The notes under the pieces were generated by a model. It did no database searches and was not told the DNA's origin. It saw only the letters and a list, made by a program, of their open reading frames with translations. A DNA stretch of 64,000 bases from Mycolicibacterium sp. CBMA 234. Lineage in GTDB: Bacteria; Actinomycetota; Actinomycetes; Mycobacteriales; Mycobacteriaceae. Shown here piece after piece: positions 56,629-64,000 of the stretch; the first letter of the stretch is position 1; each line of letters starts with the position of its first letter. The stretch lies in assembly GCF_009729415.1 (NCBI RefSeq), contig NZ_MPKW01000009.1, positions 248,001 to 312,000 of the forward strand. Reading direction: 5' to 3'. The position numbers and the translations under genes were made by a program.

Positions 56629-57321
56629 TCAGGCCTCGATCTCGCCGGCGATGCGACGTTCGATCGCAGCACGCGTCACTGCCGGCAACGCGATGAGCCC
56701 GTCCAGTTCCCGGCGGGCCTTGTCGTACGCGTTGTGCCGCTCGCTCGGGGTCGCCGCCGGGTCCGCCGCTACCCGCAACAGGTGCTGAGCGCGGGCCAAC
56801 CGTTCCTGGTCGTCGGCGGAGAAGTCACTGCGCCGACGCCGGATCGCTTCAGTTTCCGCGACATCGAAGGCCGACGCGTATTCGTGGACGGCGTCACGGT
56901 ATTCGAGCTGCGCGTCGCGATCACCGACCAGATCGTCGGGGGCCGACGGCCGCAGCAGATCGGCCCGACTCTTGGCCTTGTGAAAGCCGACGGTGAGCGG
57001 ATCGCGCAGATCCGTCATCACCGGAAAGTCGAGCAGCTTGGCGACGTCCAACTCATAACTGAGCCAGCGGCCGTCGGTGCCGTCGTGCTGCGCCAACACT
57101 TTGGTGATGGTGCGGCGTTCGGCGGCGGCATCGACGCGGCCGCGGCCGGCAGCTTCCGCGACGGCGATCTTGGTCTGCTGCTTGATGCGGAAACGTTCGA
57201 GCCGGCGTTCGGCCCGACGTTCATTGGCCACCGCGACGGCGCGCACGGCCCCTCCGATCATGCCGCCGAGCGGAAAGATCAGCCACCAGAAGTGCATCGC
57301 CATTTGCACCCTGTCCAGCAT
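56629..57321 (-). CDS. uncharacterised membrane-anchored protein
   Basis: A 230-residue protein with one hydrophobic segment at residues 8-29 (AMHFWWLIFPLGGMIGGAVR), then an Arg/Ala-rich coiled-coil-like region (about 35-75) and an alpha-helical domain rich in Asp and Arg. I do not recognise the family. It is on the strand of accD3 and begins 14 bases past the accD3 stop, so it may be co-transcribed with it. Membrane-anchored cytoplasmic helices would fit a scaffolding or regulatory role, which is speculation. Confidence 0.7.
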   Translation of the reverse strand: MLDRVQMAMHFWWLIFPLGGMIGGAVRAVAVANERRAERRLERFRIKQQTKIAVAEAAGRGRVDAAAERRTITKVLAQHDGTDGRWLSYELDVAKLLDFPVMTDLRDPLTVGFHKAKSRADLLRPSAPDDLVGDRDAQLEYRDAVHEYASAFDVAETEAIRRRRSDFSADDQERLARAQHLLRVAADPAATPSERHNAYDKARRELDGLIALPAVTRAAIERRIAGEIEA

Positions 57322-57335
57322 GCCATCGAGTTGGC

Positions 57336-58838
57336 TCAGCTGCCGGGGACGCCGATCCGCCGGTACCGCTGCAGCCGCACGCCGAGGCGCTGAGCGGCGG
57401 GAACCGCCCCCAGCTGGTGAAGCTCGGACGCGATGGTGGCCGACAGTCGGGCGGTGAACCCGGCCGGGTCGTCGGCGGCGTCAGGCTCTTCGGGCACGAT
57501 GACGTCGACGATGCCTGCCCGCAGGAGGTCCGCAGACCGAACCCCTTGGGCGGCAGCAAGTTCCGGCGCGTGCTCGGTGTCGCGGTAAACGATGGCGCTG
57601 GCTCCTTCGGGCGGCAGCGGGGCCAGCCAGCCGTGCTGGGCGGCCAGCACCCGGTCCGCCGGCACCATGGCCAGTGCCGGGCCGCCGCTGCCCTGGCCCA
57701 TCAGCACCGACACCGTCGGGGTATCCAGCGTGACGAGTTCGGCCAGGCAGCGTGCGATCTCCCCAGCCAGCCCGTCCTCCTCCGCCTGCTGCGACAGCGC
57801 GGGCCCGGCCGTGTCGATCACCAGGACCAGCGGCAGCTGCAATCCCGCGGCCAGTGCCATGCCGCGCCGAGCTTCCCGCAGCGCCCGCGGCCCGACCAGG
57901 CCGCCGATCACCCGGCGCTGCCCGACCACCACCGCGGGCTGCCCACCGAACCGGGCCAGCGCGAGCAGCGTCGTCCCCGATTCGCCGCGCCCGGTCCCGG
58001 ACAGCAGCACCCGGTCGGTGGCGCCGTGCGTCAGCAGGTAGTCCACACCCGGGCGGTCGGGCCGCCGCGACGCCAGCACCGAATCCCACGCCGGATCCTC
58101 GGTGATTTGTGCACGGTTTTCTGCGCTCACCGCGGATTCGCGTGCACAAATCGCTGGGGGATCGGGCGGATCGGCGACGACCCTCAGCACGCGATCCATG
58201 ACGGTCCTCAGCGCGTCCAGCGGCACCACACTGTCGATCACACCGTGCGCGAACAGGTGCTCCGCGGTCTGGACGCCTTCGGGGAACGGTTCGCCGTACA
58301 GGTGCTCGTACACGCGCGGTCCGAGGAACCCGATCAACGCGCCCGGTTCGGCGGCGGTGAGGTGCCCGAGTGATCCCCAGGAGGCGAACACGCCACCGGT
58401 CGTCGGATGCCGCAGATACACCAGGTAGGGCAGGTGGGCCTTCTTGTGCAGCTCGACGGCCGCGGCGATCTTCACCATCTGCAGGAACGCGACGGTGCCT
58501 TCCTGCATGCGCGTGCCACCCGACGACGGCGACGCGATCAGCGGCAATCCGAGCGACGTCGCACGCTGCACCGAGGCCGTGATCCGCTCCGCGGCAGCGA
58601 CGCCGATCGAGCCGGCCAGGAAGTCGAACTCGCAGGCCACGACAGCCACGCGACGGCCGGAGACAGTGCCTTCGCCAGTCAGCACGGACTCGTCGAGCCC
58701 GGTGCGCAGCGTCGCGTCGGCCAGTTCGGCGCGGTACTCCGCGGAAACGGCCACGTCGAGTGGTGGGCCGTCCCAACTGCGGAACGACCCGTCATCCAAG
58801 ATCGCGTCGAAGAACTGACGTGCTCCCGTCCGGCTCAC
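57336..58838 (-). CDS. accD3: acyl-CoA carboxylase beta subunit AccD3
   Basis: A 500-residue carboxyltransferase of the biotin-dependent acyl-CoA carboxylases. It has the two crotonase-like halves. The N-terminal half has SLGLPLIASPSSGGTRMQEG (acyl-CoA oxyanion-hole region) and GGVFASWGSLGHLTA, and the C-terminal half has LVLVIDTAGPALSQQAEEDG and VLMGQGSGGPALAMVPADRV. It lies upstream of the helical membrane gene, and the echA6 gene diverges from it. An in-frame palindromic repeat adds about 17 residues at the junction of the halves (around residues 229-245). Confidence 0.92.
   Translation of the reverse strand: MSRTGARQFFDAILDDGSFRSWDGPPLDVAVSAEYRAELADATLRTGLDESVLTGEGTVSGRRVAVVACEFDFLAGSIGVAAAERITASVQRATSLGLPLIASPSSGGTRMQEGTVAFLQMVKIAAAVELHKKAHLPYLVYLRHPTTGGVFASWGSLGHLTAAEPGALIGFLGPRVYEHLYGEPFPEGVQTAEHLFAHGVIDSVVPLDALRTVMDRVLRVVADPPDPPAICARESAVSAENRAQITEDPAWDSVLASRRPDRPGVDYLLTHGATDRVLLSGTGRGESGTTLLALARFGGQPAVVVGQRRVIGGLVGPRALREARRGMALAAGLQLPLVLVIDTAGPALSQQAEEDGLAGEIARCLAELVTLDTPTVSVLMGQGSGGPALAMVPADRVLAAQHGWLAPLPPEGASAIVYRDTEHAPELAAAQGVRSADLLRAGIVDVIVPEEPDAADDPAGFTARLSATIASELHQLGAVPAAQRLGVRLQRYRRIGVPGS
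58104..58152. repeat. palindromic repeat family 2, copy inside accD3
   Basis: GATTTGTGCACG and its exact complement CGTGCACAAATC are separated by 25 bases, the same architecture as the intergenic copy at 60808. It lies in frame within accD3, encoding roughly residues 229-245, with no stop codon. Confidence 0.75.
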
Positions 58839-58960
58839 CCGGTCAGGCTAGTCCGCTAGCGCCCCAATGCGGCTCGTACCTCGGTTAATCGGCACTTGCG
58901 TCATTTCTCATCGCGGCTCGTGCCTCGCCGCTTGATCGTCATACCGCTTAGGCTGGCCGC

Positions 58961-59695
58961 ATGATTGGTGTGACCCGGGACGGCAACGTCCTCACCCTGG
59001 AAATGCAGCGACCCGAACGCCGCAACGCGCTCAACGGCGCCCTCGTCGACAGCGTGCGCGAAGAGATCGAAAAGGCCTCGCCGGCAGATACCCGCGCGAT
59101 CGTGCTGACCGGAGCGGGCACCGTGTTCAGCGCGGGCGCCGACCTGTCCGACGCCGAGGGCGTGGCCAAGGAACTGCCGGACAAAGCCCTGGCCCTGAAC
59201 CTGGCCATCGATGCCAGCCCGATTCCGGTCATCGCGGCGCTCAACGGCCCGGCCATCGGCGCCGGCGTGATCATGGCGATGATCTGCGACCTGCGTGTCG
59301 CCGTCCCGGGAACGTACTTCCAGTTCCCGATCGCCAAGTACGGCCTGGCCCTGGATAACTGGAGCATCCGTCGACTCACGTCGCTGGTTGGGCATGGGCG
59401 TGCCCGCGGCATGCTGATCGCCGCCGAGCGCCTCGACTTGGATACCGCCCTGCAGACCGGCATGGTCAACCGCACCGGCACCCTGGCCGACGCGCAGGCC
59501 TGGGCCGCCGAGATCGCCGGCCACGCCCCGCTGTCGGTGGCGCACTCCAAGCGGGTGCTCAACGACGACGGCGCCTACGACACCGTCCGCGGCGAGCACA
59601 CCCGCATGTTCAACAAGGCCTGGGCCAGCCCGGACGTGATCGAGGCCCAGGTGGCCCGGTTCGAGAAGCGGGCGCCCAGGTTCCAGGGCGCCTGA
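58961..59695 (+). CDS. echA6: enoyl-CoA hydratase-family protein EchA6
   Basis: A 244-residue crotonase-fold protein. The first oxyanion-hole segment is [19 protein letters not shown] and the second [20 protein letters not shown]. The positions of the two catalytic Glu residues of true hydratases are not Glu here, as in EchA6 of M. tuberculosis, which binds acyl-CoA and hands it to the mycolic acid FAS-II system without hydratase activity. ATG 58961 begins [14 protein letters not shown]. Just upstream there is a 16-base direct repeat (GCGGCTCGTRCCTCG-type) of unknown meaning. Confidence 0.9.
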   Translation: MIGVTRDGNVLTLEMQRPERRNALNGALVDSVREEIEKASPADTRAIVLTGAGTVFSAGADLSDAEGVAKELPDKALALNLAIDASPIPVIAALNGPAIGAGVIMAMICDLRVAVPGTYFQFPIAKYGLALDNWSIRRLTSLVGHGRARGMLIAAERLDLDTALQTGMVNRTGTLADAQAWAAEIAGHAPLSVAHSKRVLNDDGAYDTVRGEHTRMFNKAWASPDVIEAQVARFEKRAPRFQGA

Positions 59696-60804
59696 TGCTG
59701 CGACGGGCATTCCGGCTGATGTGGGGAACGGCGGCACTGGTAGCCGGTGGTTGGGTGGTGCGGGCGCTCAACGGGGCGCCCGCGGCACTCGGTGCCGGTC
59801 CCGTGGACATCAATGCCGTTGCGGCCAATTCCCCCAACTATCACGACGGGGTGTTCGTCAACCTGGAGCCACCGTCAGGCACGGAGCTGAGCCGCGAAGA
59901 ACAGGCCGGCCTGATCCGGGACCTGATCGCGGCCGGCGCCACCCAAAAGCCGCCGATGCCCATCCCGCTGGTGGTGCCCGACGCCGGGCTCGCCGCCGCG
60001 GATCTGGCGGTCACCTGGTTCGGGCATTCCTCGGCACTGATCGAGGTGGACGGCTACCGGGTGCTGGCCGATCCGGTGTGGAGCCGACGGTGCTCGCCGT
60101 CGCGGACGGTCGGCCCGCAGCGGCTGCATGAGGTGCCCGCGCCGCTGGAAGCGCTACCGGCCGTCGACGCGGTGATCATCAGTCACGACCACTATGACCA
60201 CCTCGACATCGACACGGTGACGCAGCTGGCCGGCATGCAGCGGGCGCAGTTCTTCGTGCCCCTCGGCATCGGGGCGCACCTGCGGCGGTGGGGTATCCCA
60301 GCTGAACGCATCGTCGAACTGGATTGGAACCAGAGCGCCCAGCTGGGCGAGCTCAAGCTGGTGTGCACGCCGGCCCGGCATTTCTCGGGCCGGTTCCTGA
60401 CCCGCAACACCACGCTGTGGGCGTCGTGGGCCGTGGTCGGGCCGCGGCACCGGGCGTTCTTCGGTGGCGACACGGGCTACACCAAGAGTTTCGCCGACAT
60501 CGGCGCCGACTACGGGCCCTTCGACCTGACCCTGATGCCCATCGGGGCGTACCACGCGGGCTGGCCGGACATCCACATGAATCCGGAGTTCGCGGTGCGC
60601 GCACACCGCGATATCACCGACACCGGCCTGCTGGTGCCGATCCACTGGGCGACGTTCCGGTTGGCCCCGCACCCGTGGTCCGAGCCGGTCGAGCGGATGC
60701 TGGTCGCTGCGGGTGACGAATCGGTGGATGTGGCCGTACCCATGCCGGGTCAGCGGCTGGAGCCGGCTCAGCTGCCGGGGCTGGATGAGTGGTGGCGCCC
60801 GTAA
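59695..60804 (+). CDS. metallo-beta-lactamase-fold hydrolase (NAPE-PLD-like)
   Basis: A 369-residue protein with an N-terminal hydrophobic segment (ALVAGGWVVRALNGAPAALG), so membrane-anchored or exported. The zinc motif VIISHDHYDHLDIDTV is at about residue 160, and further ligands are in LKLVCTPARHFSGRFL, AFFGGDTGYTKSF and LLVPIHWATFRLA. The overall arrangement matches the N-acyl phosphatidylethanolamine phospholipase D subfamily (phosphodiesterase on lipids). The ATG shares its first base with the echA6 stop. It is the Rv0906 orthologue. Confidence 0.88.
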   Translation: MLRRAFRLMWGTAALVAGGWVVRALNGAPAALGAGPVDINAVAANSPNYHDGVFVNLEPPSGTELSREEQAGLIRDLIAAGATQKPPMPIPLVVPDAGLAAADLAVTWFGHSSALIEVDGYRVLADPVWSRRCSPSRTVGPQRLHEVPAPLEALPAVDAVIISHDHYDHLDIDTVTQLAGMQRAQFFVPLGIGAHLRRWGIPAERIVELDWNQSAQLGELKLVCTPARHFSGRFLTRNTTLWASWAVVGPRHRAFFGGDTGYTKSFADIGADYGPFDLTLMPIGAYHAGWPDIHMNPEFAVRAHRDITDTGLLVPIHWATFRLAPHPWSEPVERMLVAAGDESVDVAVPMPGQRLEPAQLPGLDEWWRP

Positions 60805-60807
60805 CCA

Positions 60808-60860
60808 GTGATTTGTGCACGATTTGGGTCGCTGACCGTACCTTTTCGTGCACAAATCAC
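60808..60860. repeat. palindromic repeat family 2, intergenic copy
   Basis: GTGATTTGTGCACG and its exact complement CGTGCACAAATCAC, separated by 25 bases, between the hydrolase stop and the ctpE start. The spacing and arms match the copy inside accD3. It could serve as a terminator here, but the copy in a coding sequence shows that it is a dispersed element. Confidence 0.75.
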
Positions 60861-60881
60861 AACTTCGCAGGGGGATGAACG

Positions 60882-63290
60882 GTGACTGTTGACGATCCGG
60901 AACGCACGACGCAGGCGGCAGGTCTGTCGGATGCCGAAGTGGCGCAACGGGTTGCCGCTGGCCAGACCAATGATGTGCCGACGCGGGCGGCGCGCAGCGT
61001 CTCGGACATCGTTCGCGCCAACGTCTTCACGCGCATCAACGCACTGCTCGGCTCGCTGTTCCTGATCGTGCTGGCCACCGGGTCGGTGATCAACGGCCTG
61101 TTCGGGTTGCTGATCATCGCCAACAGTGCCATCGGCATCATCCAGGAGCTGCGGGCCAAACAGACGCTGGACCGGCTGGCCATTGTCGGGCAGGCAAAGC
61201 CGTTGGTGCGCAGGAAATCTGGCACCGAGGCGCGCTTGCCGGGTGAGGTGGTGCTCGACGACGTCATCGAGCTCGGGCCGGGTGATCAGATCGTTGTTGA
61301 CGGCACCATCGTCGAGGCCGCCAATCTTGAGGTCGACGAATCGCTGCTCACCGGTGAGGTCGACGCCATCGACAAGAACCCGGGCGACGCCGTTATGTCG
61401 GGCAGTTTCGTGGTGGCCGGCACCGGCGCCTACCGCGCCACCAAAGTTGGCCGAGAGGCATACGCCGCGCAATTGGCCGCTGAGGCAAGCAAATTCACGC
61501 TGGTCAAGTCCGAGCTGCGTAGCGGTATCGACACCATCCTGCGGTTCATCACCTACCTGCTGTGGCCGGCCGGTGCGCTGATCATCTACACCCAGTTGTT
61601 CACCACGACGGGCGTCGGGTGGCGGGAATCGGTGCTGCGCACCGTCGGCGCCCTGGTCCCGATGGTGCCCGAGGGCTTGGTGCTGATGACATCGCTGGCG
61701 TTCGCCGTCGGCGTGGTCCGGCTGGGCCGGCGCCAGTGCCTGGTGCAGGAACTGCCGGCCATCGAGGGCCTGGCCCGAGTCGACGTCGTGTGCGCCGACA
61801 AGACGGGCACGCTCACCGAAAACGGTATGCGGGTCAGTGATCTCAGCGCCTTCACCACTGATGACGCTGCCTCCGCACTCGCCCAGATGGCGGCCGACGA
61901 CGCTCGGCCCAACGCCAGCATGGCCGCCATCGCCGAGGCGTACACGCAGCCGCCGGGCTGGACTCAGACCGCGAACGCGCCGTTCAAGTCGGCGACCAAG
62001 TGGAGCGGGGTGTCGTACGGCGAGCACGGCAACTGGGTGCTCGGCGCGCCTGATGTGCTGCTGGCCCCCGGCTCGCCGGAAGCCGAGCAAGCGGAACAGA
62101 TTGGCGCACAAGGCTTGCGGGTGCTGCTGTTGGGCTCCTCGGACCGCCCCGTCGACGCGCCCGACGCACCCGGTGTCCTGACCCCGGTGGCTCTGGTGAC
62201 CCTGGAACAGCGCGTCCGGCCCGACGCGGCCGAGACGCTGGAATACTTTGCCCAGCAGCGTGTCTCGGTGAAGGTCATCTCCGGCGACAACGCGGTTTCG
62301 GTGGGTGCGGTAGCGGGCTCGCTCGGGCTACACGGCGAGACGCTCGACGCCCGTCAGCTCCCGGATGATCCGGCGCAGCTGGCCGAAACCCTCAGCGAAT
62401 ACACCACTTTCGGCCGCGTACGGCCCGATCAGAAACGCGCCATGGTGCATGCCTTGCAGACGGAAGGACACACCGTCGCGATGACCGGCGACGGCGTCAA
62501 CGACGTCCTGGCCCTCAAGGACGCCGACATCGGCGTGGCCATGGGGTCTGGCAGTTCGGCGACGCGCTCCGTCGCGCAGATCGTCTTGCTGGACAACAAG
62601 TTCGCCACCCTGCCGTACGTGGTGGGGGAGGGTCGCCGGGTCATCGGCAACATCGAGCGGGTCTCGAACCTGTTCCTGACCAAGACCGTTTACTCGGTGT
62701 TGCTGGCCACGCTGGTCGGTTTGGCGGGCCTGTCAGCCCGGTTCCTGCATACCGAGCCGGTTCTCTATCCGTTCCAGCCCATCCACGTCACCATCGCGGC
62801 GTGGTTCACCATCGGCATTCCGGCGTTCATCCTGTCGCTGGCCCCGAATAACGAACGGGCACATCGTGGTTTCGTGCGCCGGGTGATGACAGCCGCGCTG
62901 CCGTCGGGCCTGGTGGTCGGCACCGCGACGTTCGTCATGTACCTGGTTGCGTACCAAGGGAAGTACGCCAGCGATGCCCAGCAGACCCAGGCCTCCACCT
63001 CGGCGCTGATCACGCTGCTGGTGTGTGCGGTGTGGGTTCTCGCAGTAGTGGCACGGCCGTACCAGTGGTGGCGAGTGGCGCTGGTCGCCGTATCGGGCTT
63101 GGCGTACGTGGTGATTTTTTCGATTCCCTGGGCGCAGCAACAGTTCATGCTCGATCCGTCGAATCTGGCGCTGACCTCGACGGCCGTCGGAATCGGCCTG
63201 GTCGGTGCCGGTGCCATCGAGGTGTTGTGGTGGCTGCAGGGCCGGTGGCTGGGCGAACCGCGTCGGTTGTGGCGAACTGAGGACCAATGA
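60882..63290 (+). CDS. ctpE: P-type ATPase CtpE (calcium transporter)
   Basis: An 802-residue P-type ATPase. The phosphorylated Asp is at about residue 306 in [15 protein letters not shown], the actuator-domain motif is [10 protein letters not shown], and the hinge is [20 protein letters not shown]. It has ten hydrophobic segments, with the segment-4 metal motif [14 protein letters not shown]. CtpE is established as a Ca2+ transporter in M. smegmatis. GTG 60882 begins [18 protein letters not shown], after GGGGG. It precedes the small gene at 63340 by about 49 bases. Confidence 0.94.
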   Translation: MTVDDPERTTQAAGLSDAEVAQRVAAGQTNDVPTRAARSVSDIVRANVFTRINALLGSLFLIVLATGSVINGLFGLLIIANSAIGIIQELRAKQTLDRLAIVGQAKPLVRRKSGTEARLPGEVVLDDVIELGPGDQIVVDGTIVEAANLEVDESLLTGEVDAIDKNPGDAVMSGSFVVAGTGAYRATKVGREAYAAQLAAEASKFTLVKSELRSGIDTILRFITYLLWPAGALIIYTQLFTTTGVGWRESVLRTVGALVPMVPEGLVLMTSLAFAVGVVRLGRRQCLVQELPAIEGLARVDVVCADKTGTLTENGMRVSDLSAFTTDDAASALAQMAADDARPNASMAAIAEAYTQPPGWTQTANAPFKSATKWSGVSYGEHGNWVLGAPDVLLAPGSPEAEQAEQIGAQGLRVLLLGSSDRPVDAPDAPGVLTPVALVTLEQRVRPDAAETLEYFAQQRVSVKVISGDNAVSVGAVAGSLGLHGETLDARQLPDDPAQLAETLSEYTTFGRVRPDQKRAMVHALQTEGHTVAMTGDGVNDVLALKDADIGVAMGSGSSATRSVAQIVLLDNKFATLPYVVGEGRRVIGNIERVSNLFLTKTVYSVLLATLVGLAGLSARFLHTEPVLYPFQPIHVTIAAWFTIGIPAFILSLAPNNERAHRGFVRRVMTAALPSGLVVGTATFVMYLVAYQGKYASDAQQTQASTSALITLLVCAVWVLAVVARPYQWWRVALVAVSGLAYVVIFSIPWAQQQFMLDPSNLALTSTAVGIGLVGAGAIEVLWWLQGRWLGEPRRLWRTEDQ

Positions 63291-63339
63291 ACAATGAACA
63301 CGTTCGTTGTTCAATTCGGCGATAGATAGGGTGGGAATC

Positions 63340-63561
63340 ATGGGATTTCTGGACAAGGTGAAGGACCTGGCGGCACAGAACGCCGACAAGGTCGAGGCCG
63401 CTATCGACAAGGTCGGCGACATCGTCGACGAGAAGACTGAGGGCAAGTTCAAGGGCATCGTGGACACCGCACAGGAAGCCGCGAAGAAGGCAGTGGCCGG
63501 CGACCACCCGGCCGAGGCCCCCGCTGAGCAGCCCGCCGAGGGGAGCCAAGAGCAGCAGTAG
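63340..63561 (+). CDS. Rv0909-like antitoxin-type small protein
   Basis: A 73-residue charged helical protein (MGFLDKVKDLAAQNADKVEA, then AIDKVGDIVDEKTEGKFK) with an Ala/Glu/Pro-rich tail. It is the Rv0909 family (annotated as antitoxin, MbtA-type). ATG 63340 was chosen because it gives the family start. The tail EQPAEGSQEQQ is longer than the M. tuberculosis protein. It is immediately followed by the SRPBCC gene. The antitoxin annotation is based on M. tuberculosis data. Confidence 0.8.
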   Translation: MGFLDKVKDLAAQNADKVEAAIDKVGDIVDEKTEGKFKGIVDTAQEAAKKAVAGDHPAEAPAEQPAEGSQEQQ

Positions 63562-63564
63562 TTC

Positions 63565-64000
63565 ATGGCCAAGCTCTCAAGTTCCATCGAAGTGCCGCTG
63601 TCTCCTGACAAAGCGTGGGAGGCAGCGTCGGATCTCTCCCGGTATGACGACTGGCTGTCCATTCACCGCATGTGGCGCAGCGCGCTGCCTGAGACGTTGG
63701 GGAAGGGCACGCAGATCTCGTCCGTCGTCGAGGTCAAGGGCATGCTGAACCGGGTCGACTGGACCATCGTGCATTACAACCCGCCGGCGGCGTTGACCCT
63801 CAACGGCGTTGGCAAGGGTGGCGTCAGGATCAAGTTGATGGCCAAGATCACGCCGGCCGGCGACGGTTCGAACGTGGCGTTCGACATCCACCTGGGTGGT
63901 CCGGCCTTGTTCGGCCCCATCGGCATGGTGGTGGCGGCCGCGCTTCGGGGCGACATCACGCATTCACTGGAGAAGTTCAAGGCGCTGTTCGCTCCGGCCT
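63565..64000 (+). CDS. SRPBCC protein, Rv0910-like (3' end outside the window)
   Basis: At least 145 residues of a polyketide cyclase/START-like SRPBCC protein (MAKLSSSIEVPLSPDKAWEA, DLSRYDDWLSIHRMWRSALP, C-terminal helix DITHSLEKFKALFAPA). It is cut by the window edge about one residue before the expected end, judging from the 144-residue orthologue. In M. tuberculosis this gene is called the toxin of the Rv0909-Rv0910 pair. The four-base spacing from the upstream gene supports an operon. Confidence 0.85.
   Translation, partial: MAKLSSSIEVPLSPDKAWEAASDLSRYDDWLSIHRMWRSALPETLGKGTQISSVVEVKGMLNRVDWTIVHYNPPAALTLNGVGKGGVRIKLMAKITPAGDGSNVAFDIHLGGPALFGPIGMVVAAALRGDITHSLEKFKALFAPA

Overview
The window is high-GC DNA from a non-tuberculous, probably rapidly growing member of the Mycobacteriaceae. 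Gene order from the XPB helicase at the left edge to ctpE and the SRPBCC gene at the right edge follows, with interruptions, the Mycobacterium tuberculosis block I know as Rv0861c to Rv0910. Synteny statements come from memory of that block, not from a search.

Left third (1-24 kb) is core chromosome: XPB-type helicase and partner; molybdopterin genes moaC-mog-moaE on the plus strand and moaD-moaA on the minus strand, flanking the resuscitation-promoting factor gene rpfA; a long cold-shock protein; a glutathionyl-hydroquinone-reductase-like protein; MFS, DUF2771, DUF3027, DUF2530 and DUF2537 proteins; a MarR regulator with an rRNA/tRNA methyltransferase; sepH; serC; an AurF-type diiron oxygenase; fprB; a VOC protein and citA. 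rpfA has a c-di-AMP (ydaO) riboswitch leader and a perfect TGTGA-N6-TCACA CRP-type site upstream. The serC/diiron-oxygenase divergent region has two further CRP-like sites.

Middle (24-33 kb): pdxH, an MFS gene without an orthodox start codon, gltA2, a DHA2 efflux pump overlapping a MarR gene, an FKBP, arfA (without arfB/arfC) and the two-component pair prrA-prrB.

From 33 to 57 kb lies about 24 kb of accessory genes between prrA and accD3, which are neighbours in M. tuberculosis. It holds a phospholipase-D-like gene with a split chromate transporter, a heterodimeric ABC exporter, a GAF-LuxR regulator beside two acyl-CoA synthetases, a magnesium module, a copper amine oxidase catabolic cluster, and a flavin monooxygenase with its TetR regulator.

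The magnesium module (43.5-46.4 kb) is the most interesting part. A plausible promoter and an M-box riboswitch precede two small ORFs and an NRAMP-family transporter whose metal-site motifs match the NRAMP-related magnesium transporters (NRMT) rather than MntH. A 50-codon small ORF followed by a hairpin occurs upstream of the transporter, and a paralogous copy of the whole unit occurs just after the transporter's terminator. The C-terminal 30 residues of the two peptides are nearly invariant, and many codon differences are silent.

The amine cluster (47.3-54.8 kb) has an IclR regulator and permease facing an aldehyde dehydrogenase, a second permease and a TPQ copper amine oxidase. Five copies of AAATGAGAAT lie in its intergenic regions and are probably operator sites. 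The right end (57-64 kb) returns to core order: accD3, echA6, a metallo-beta-lactamase-fold hydrolase, ctpE and the Rv0909/Rv0910-like pair.

At least two families of small palindromic repeats are scattered between genes. One copy of the second family lies in frame inside accD3. No tRNA, rRNA, insertion sequence, CRISPR array or phage integrase was recognised.
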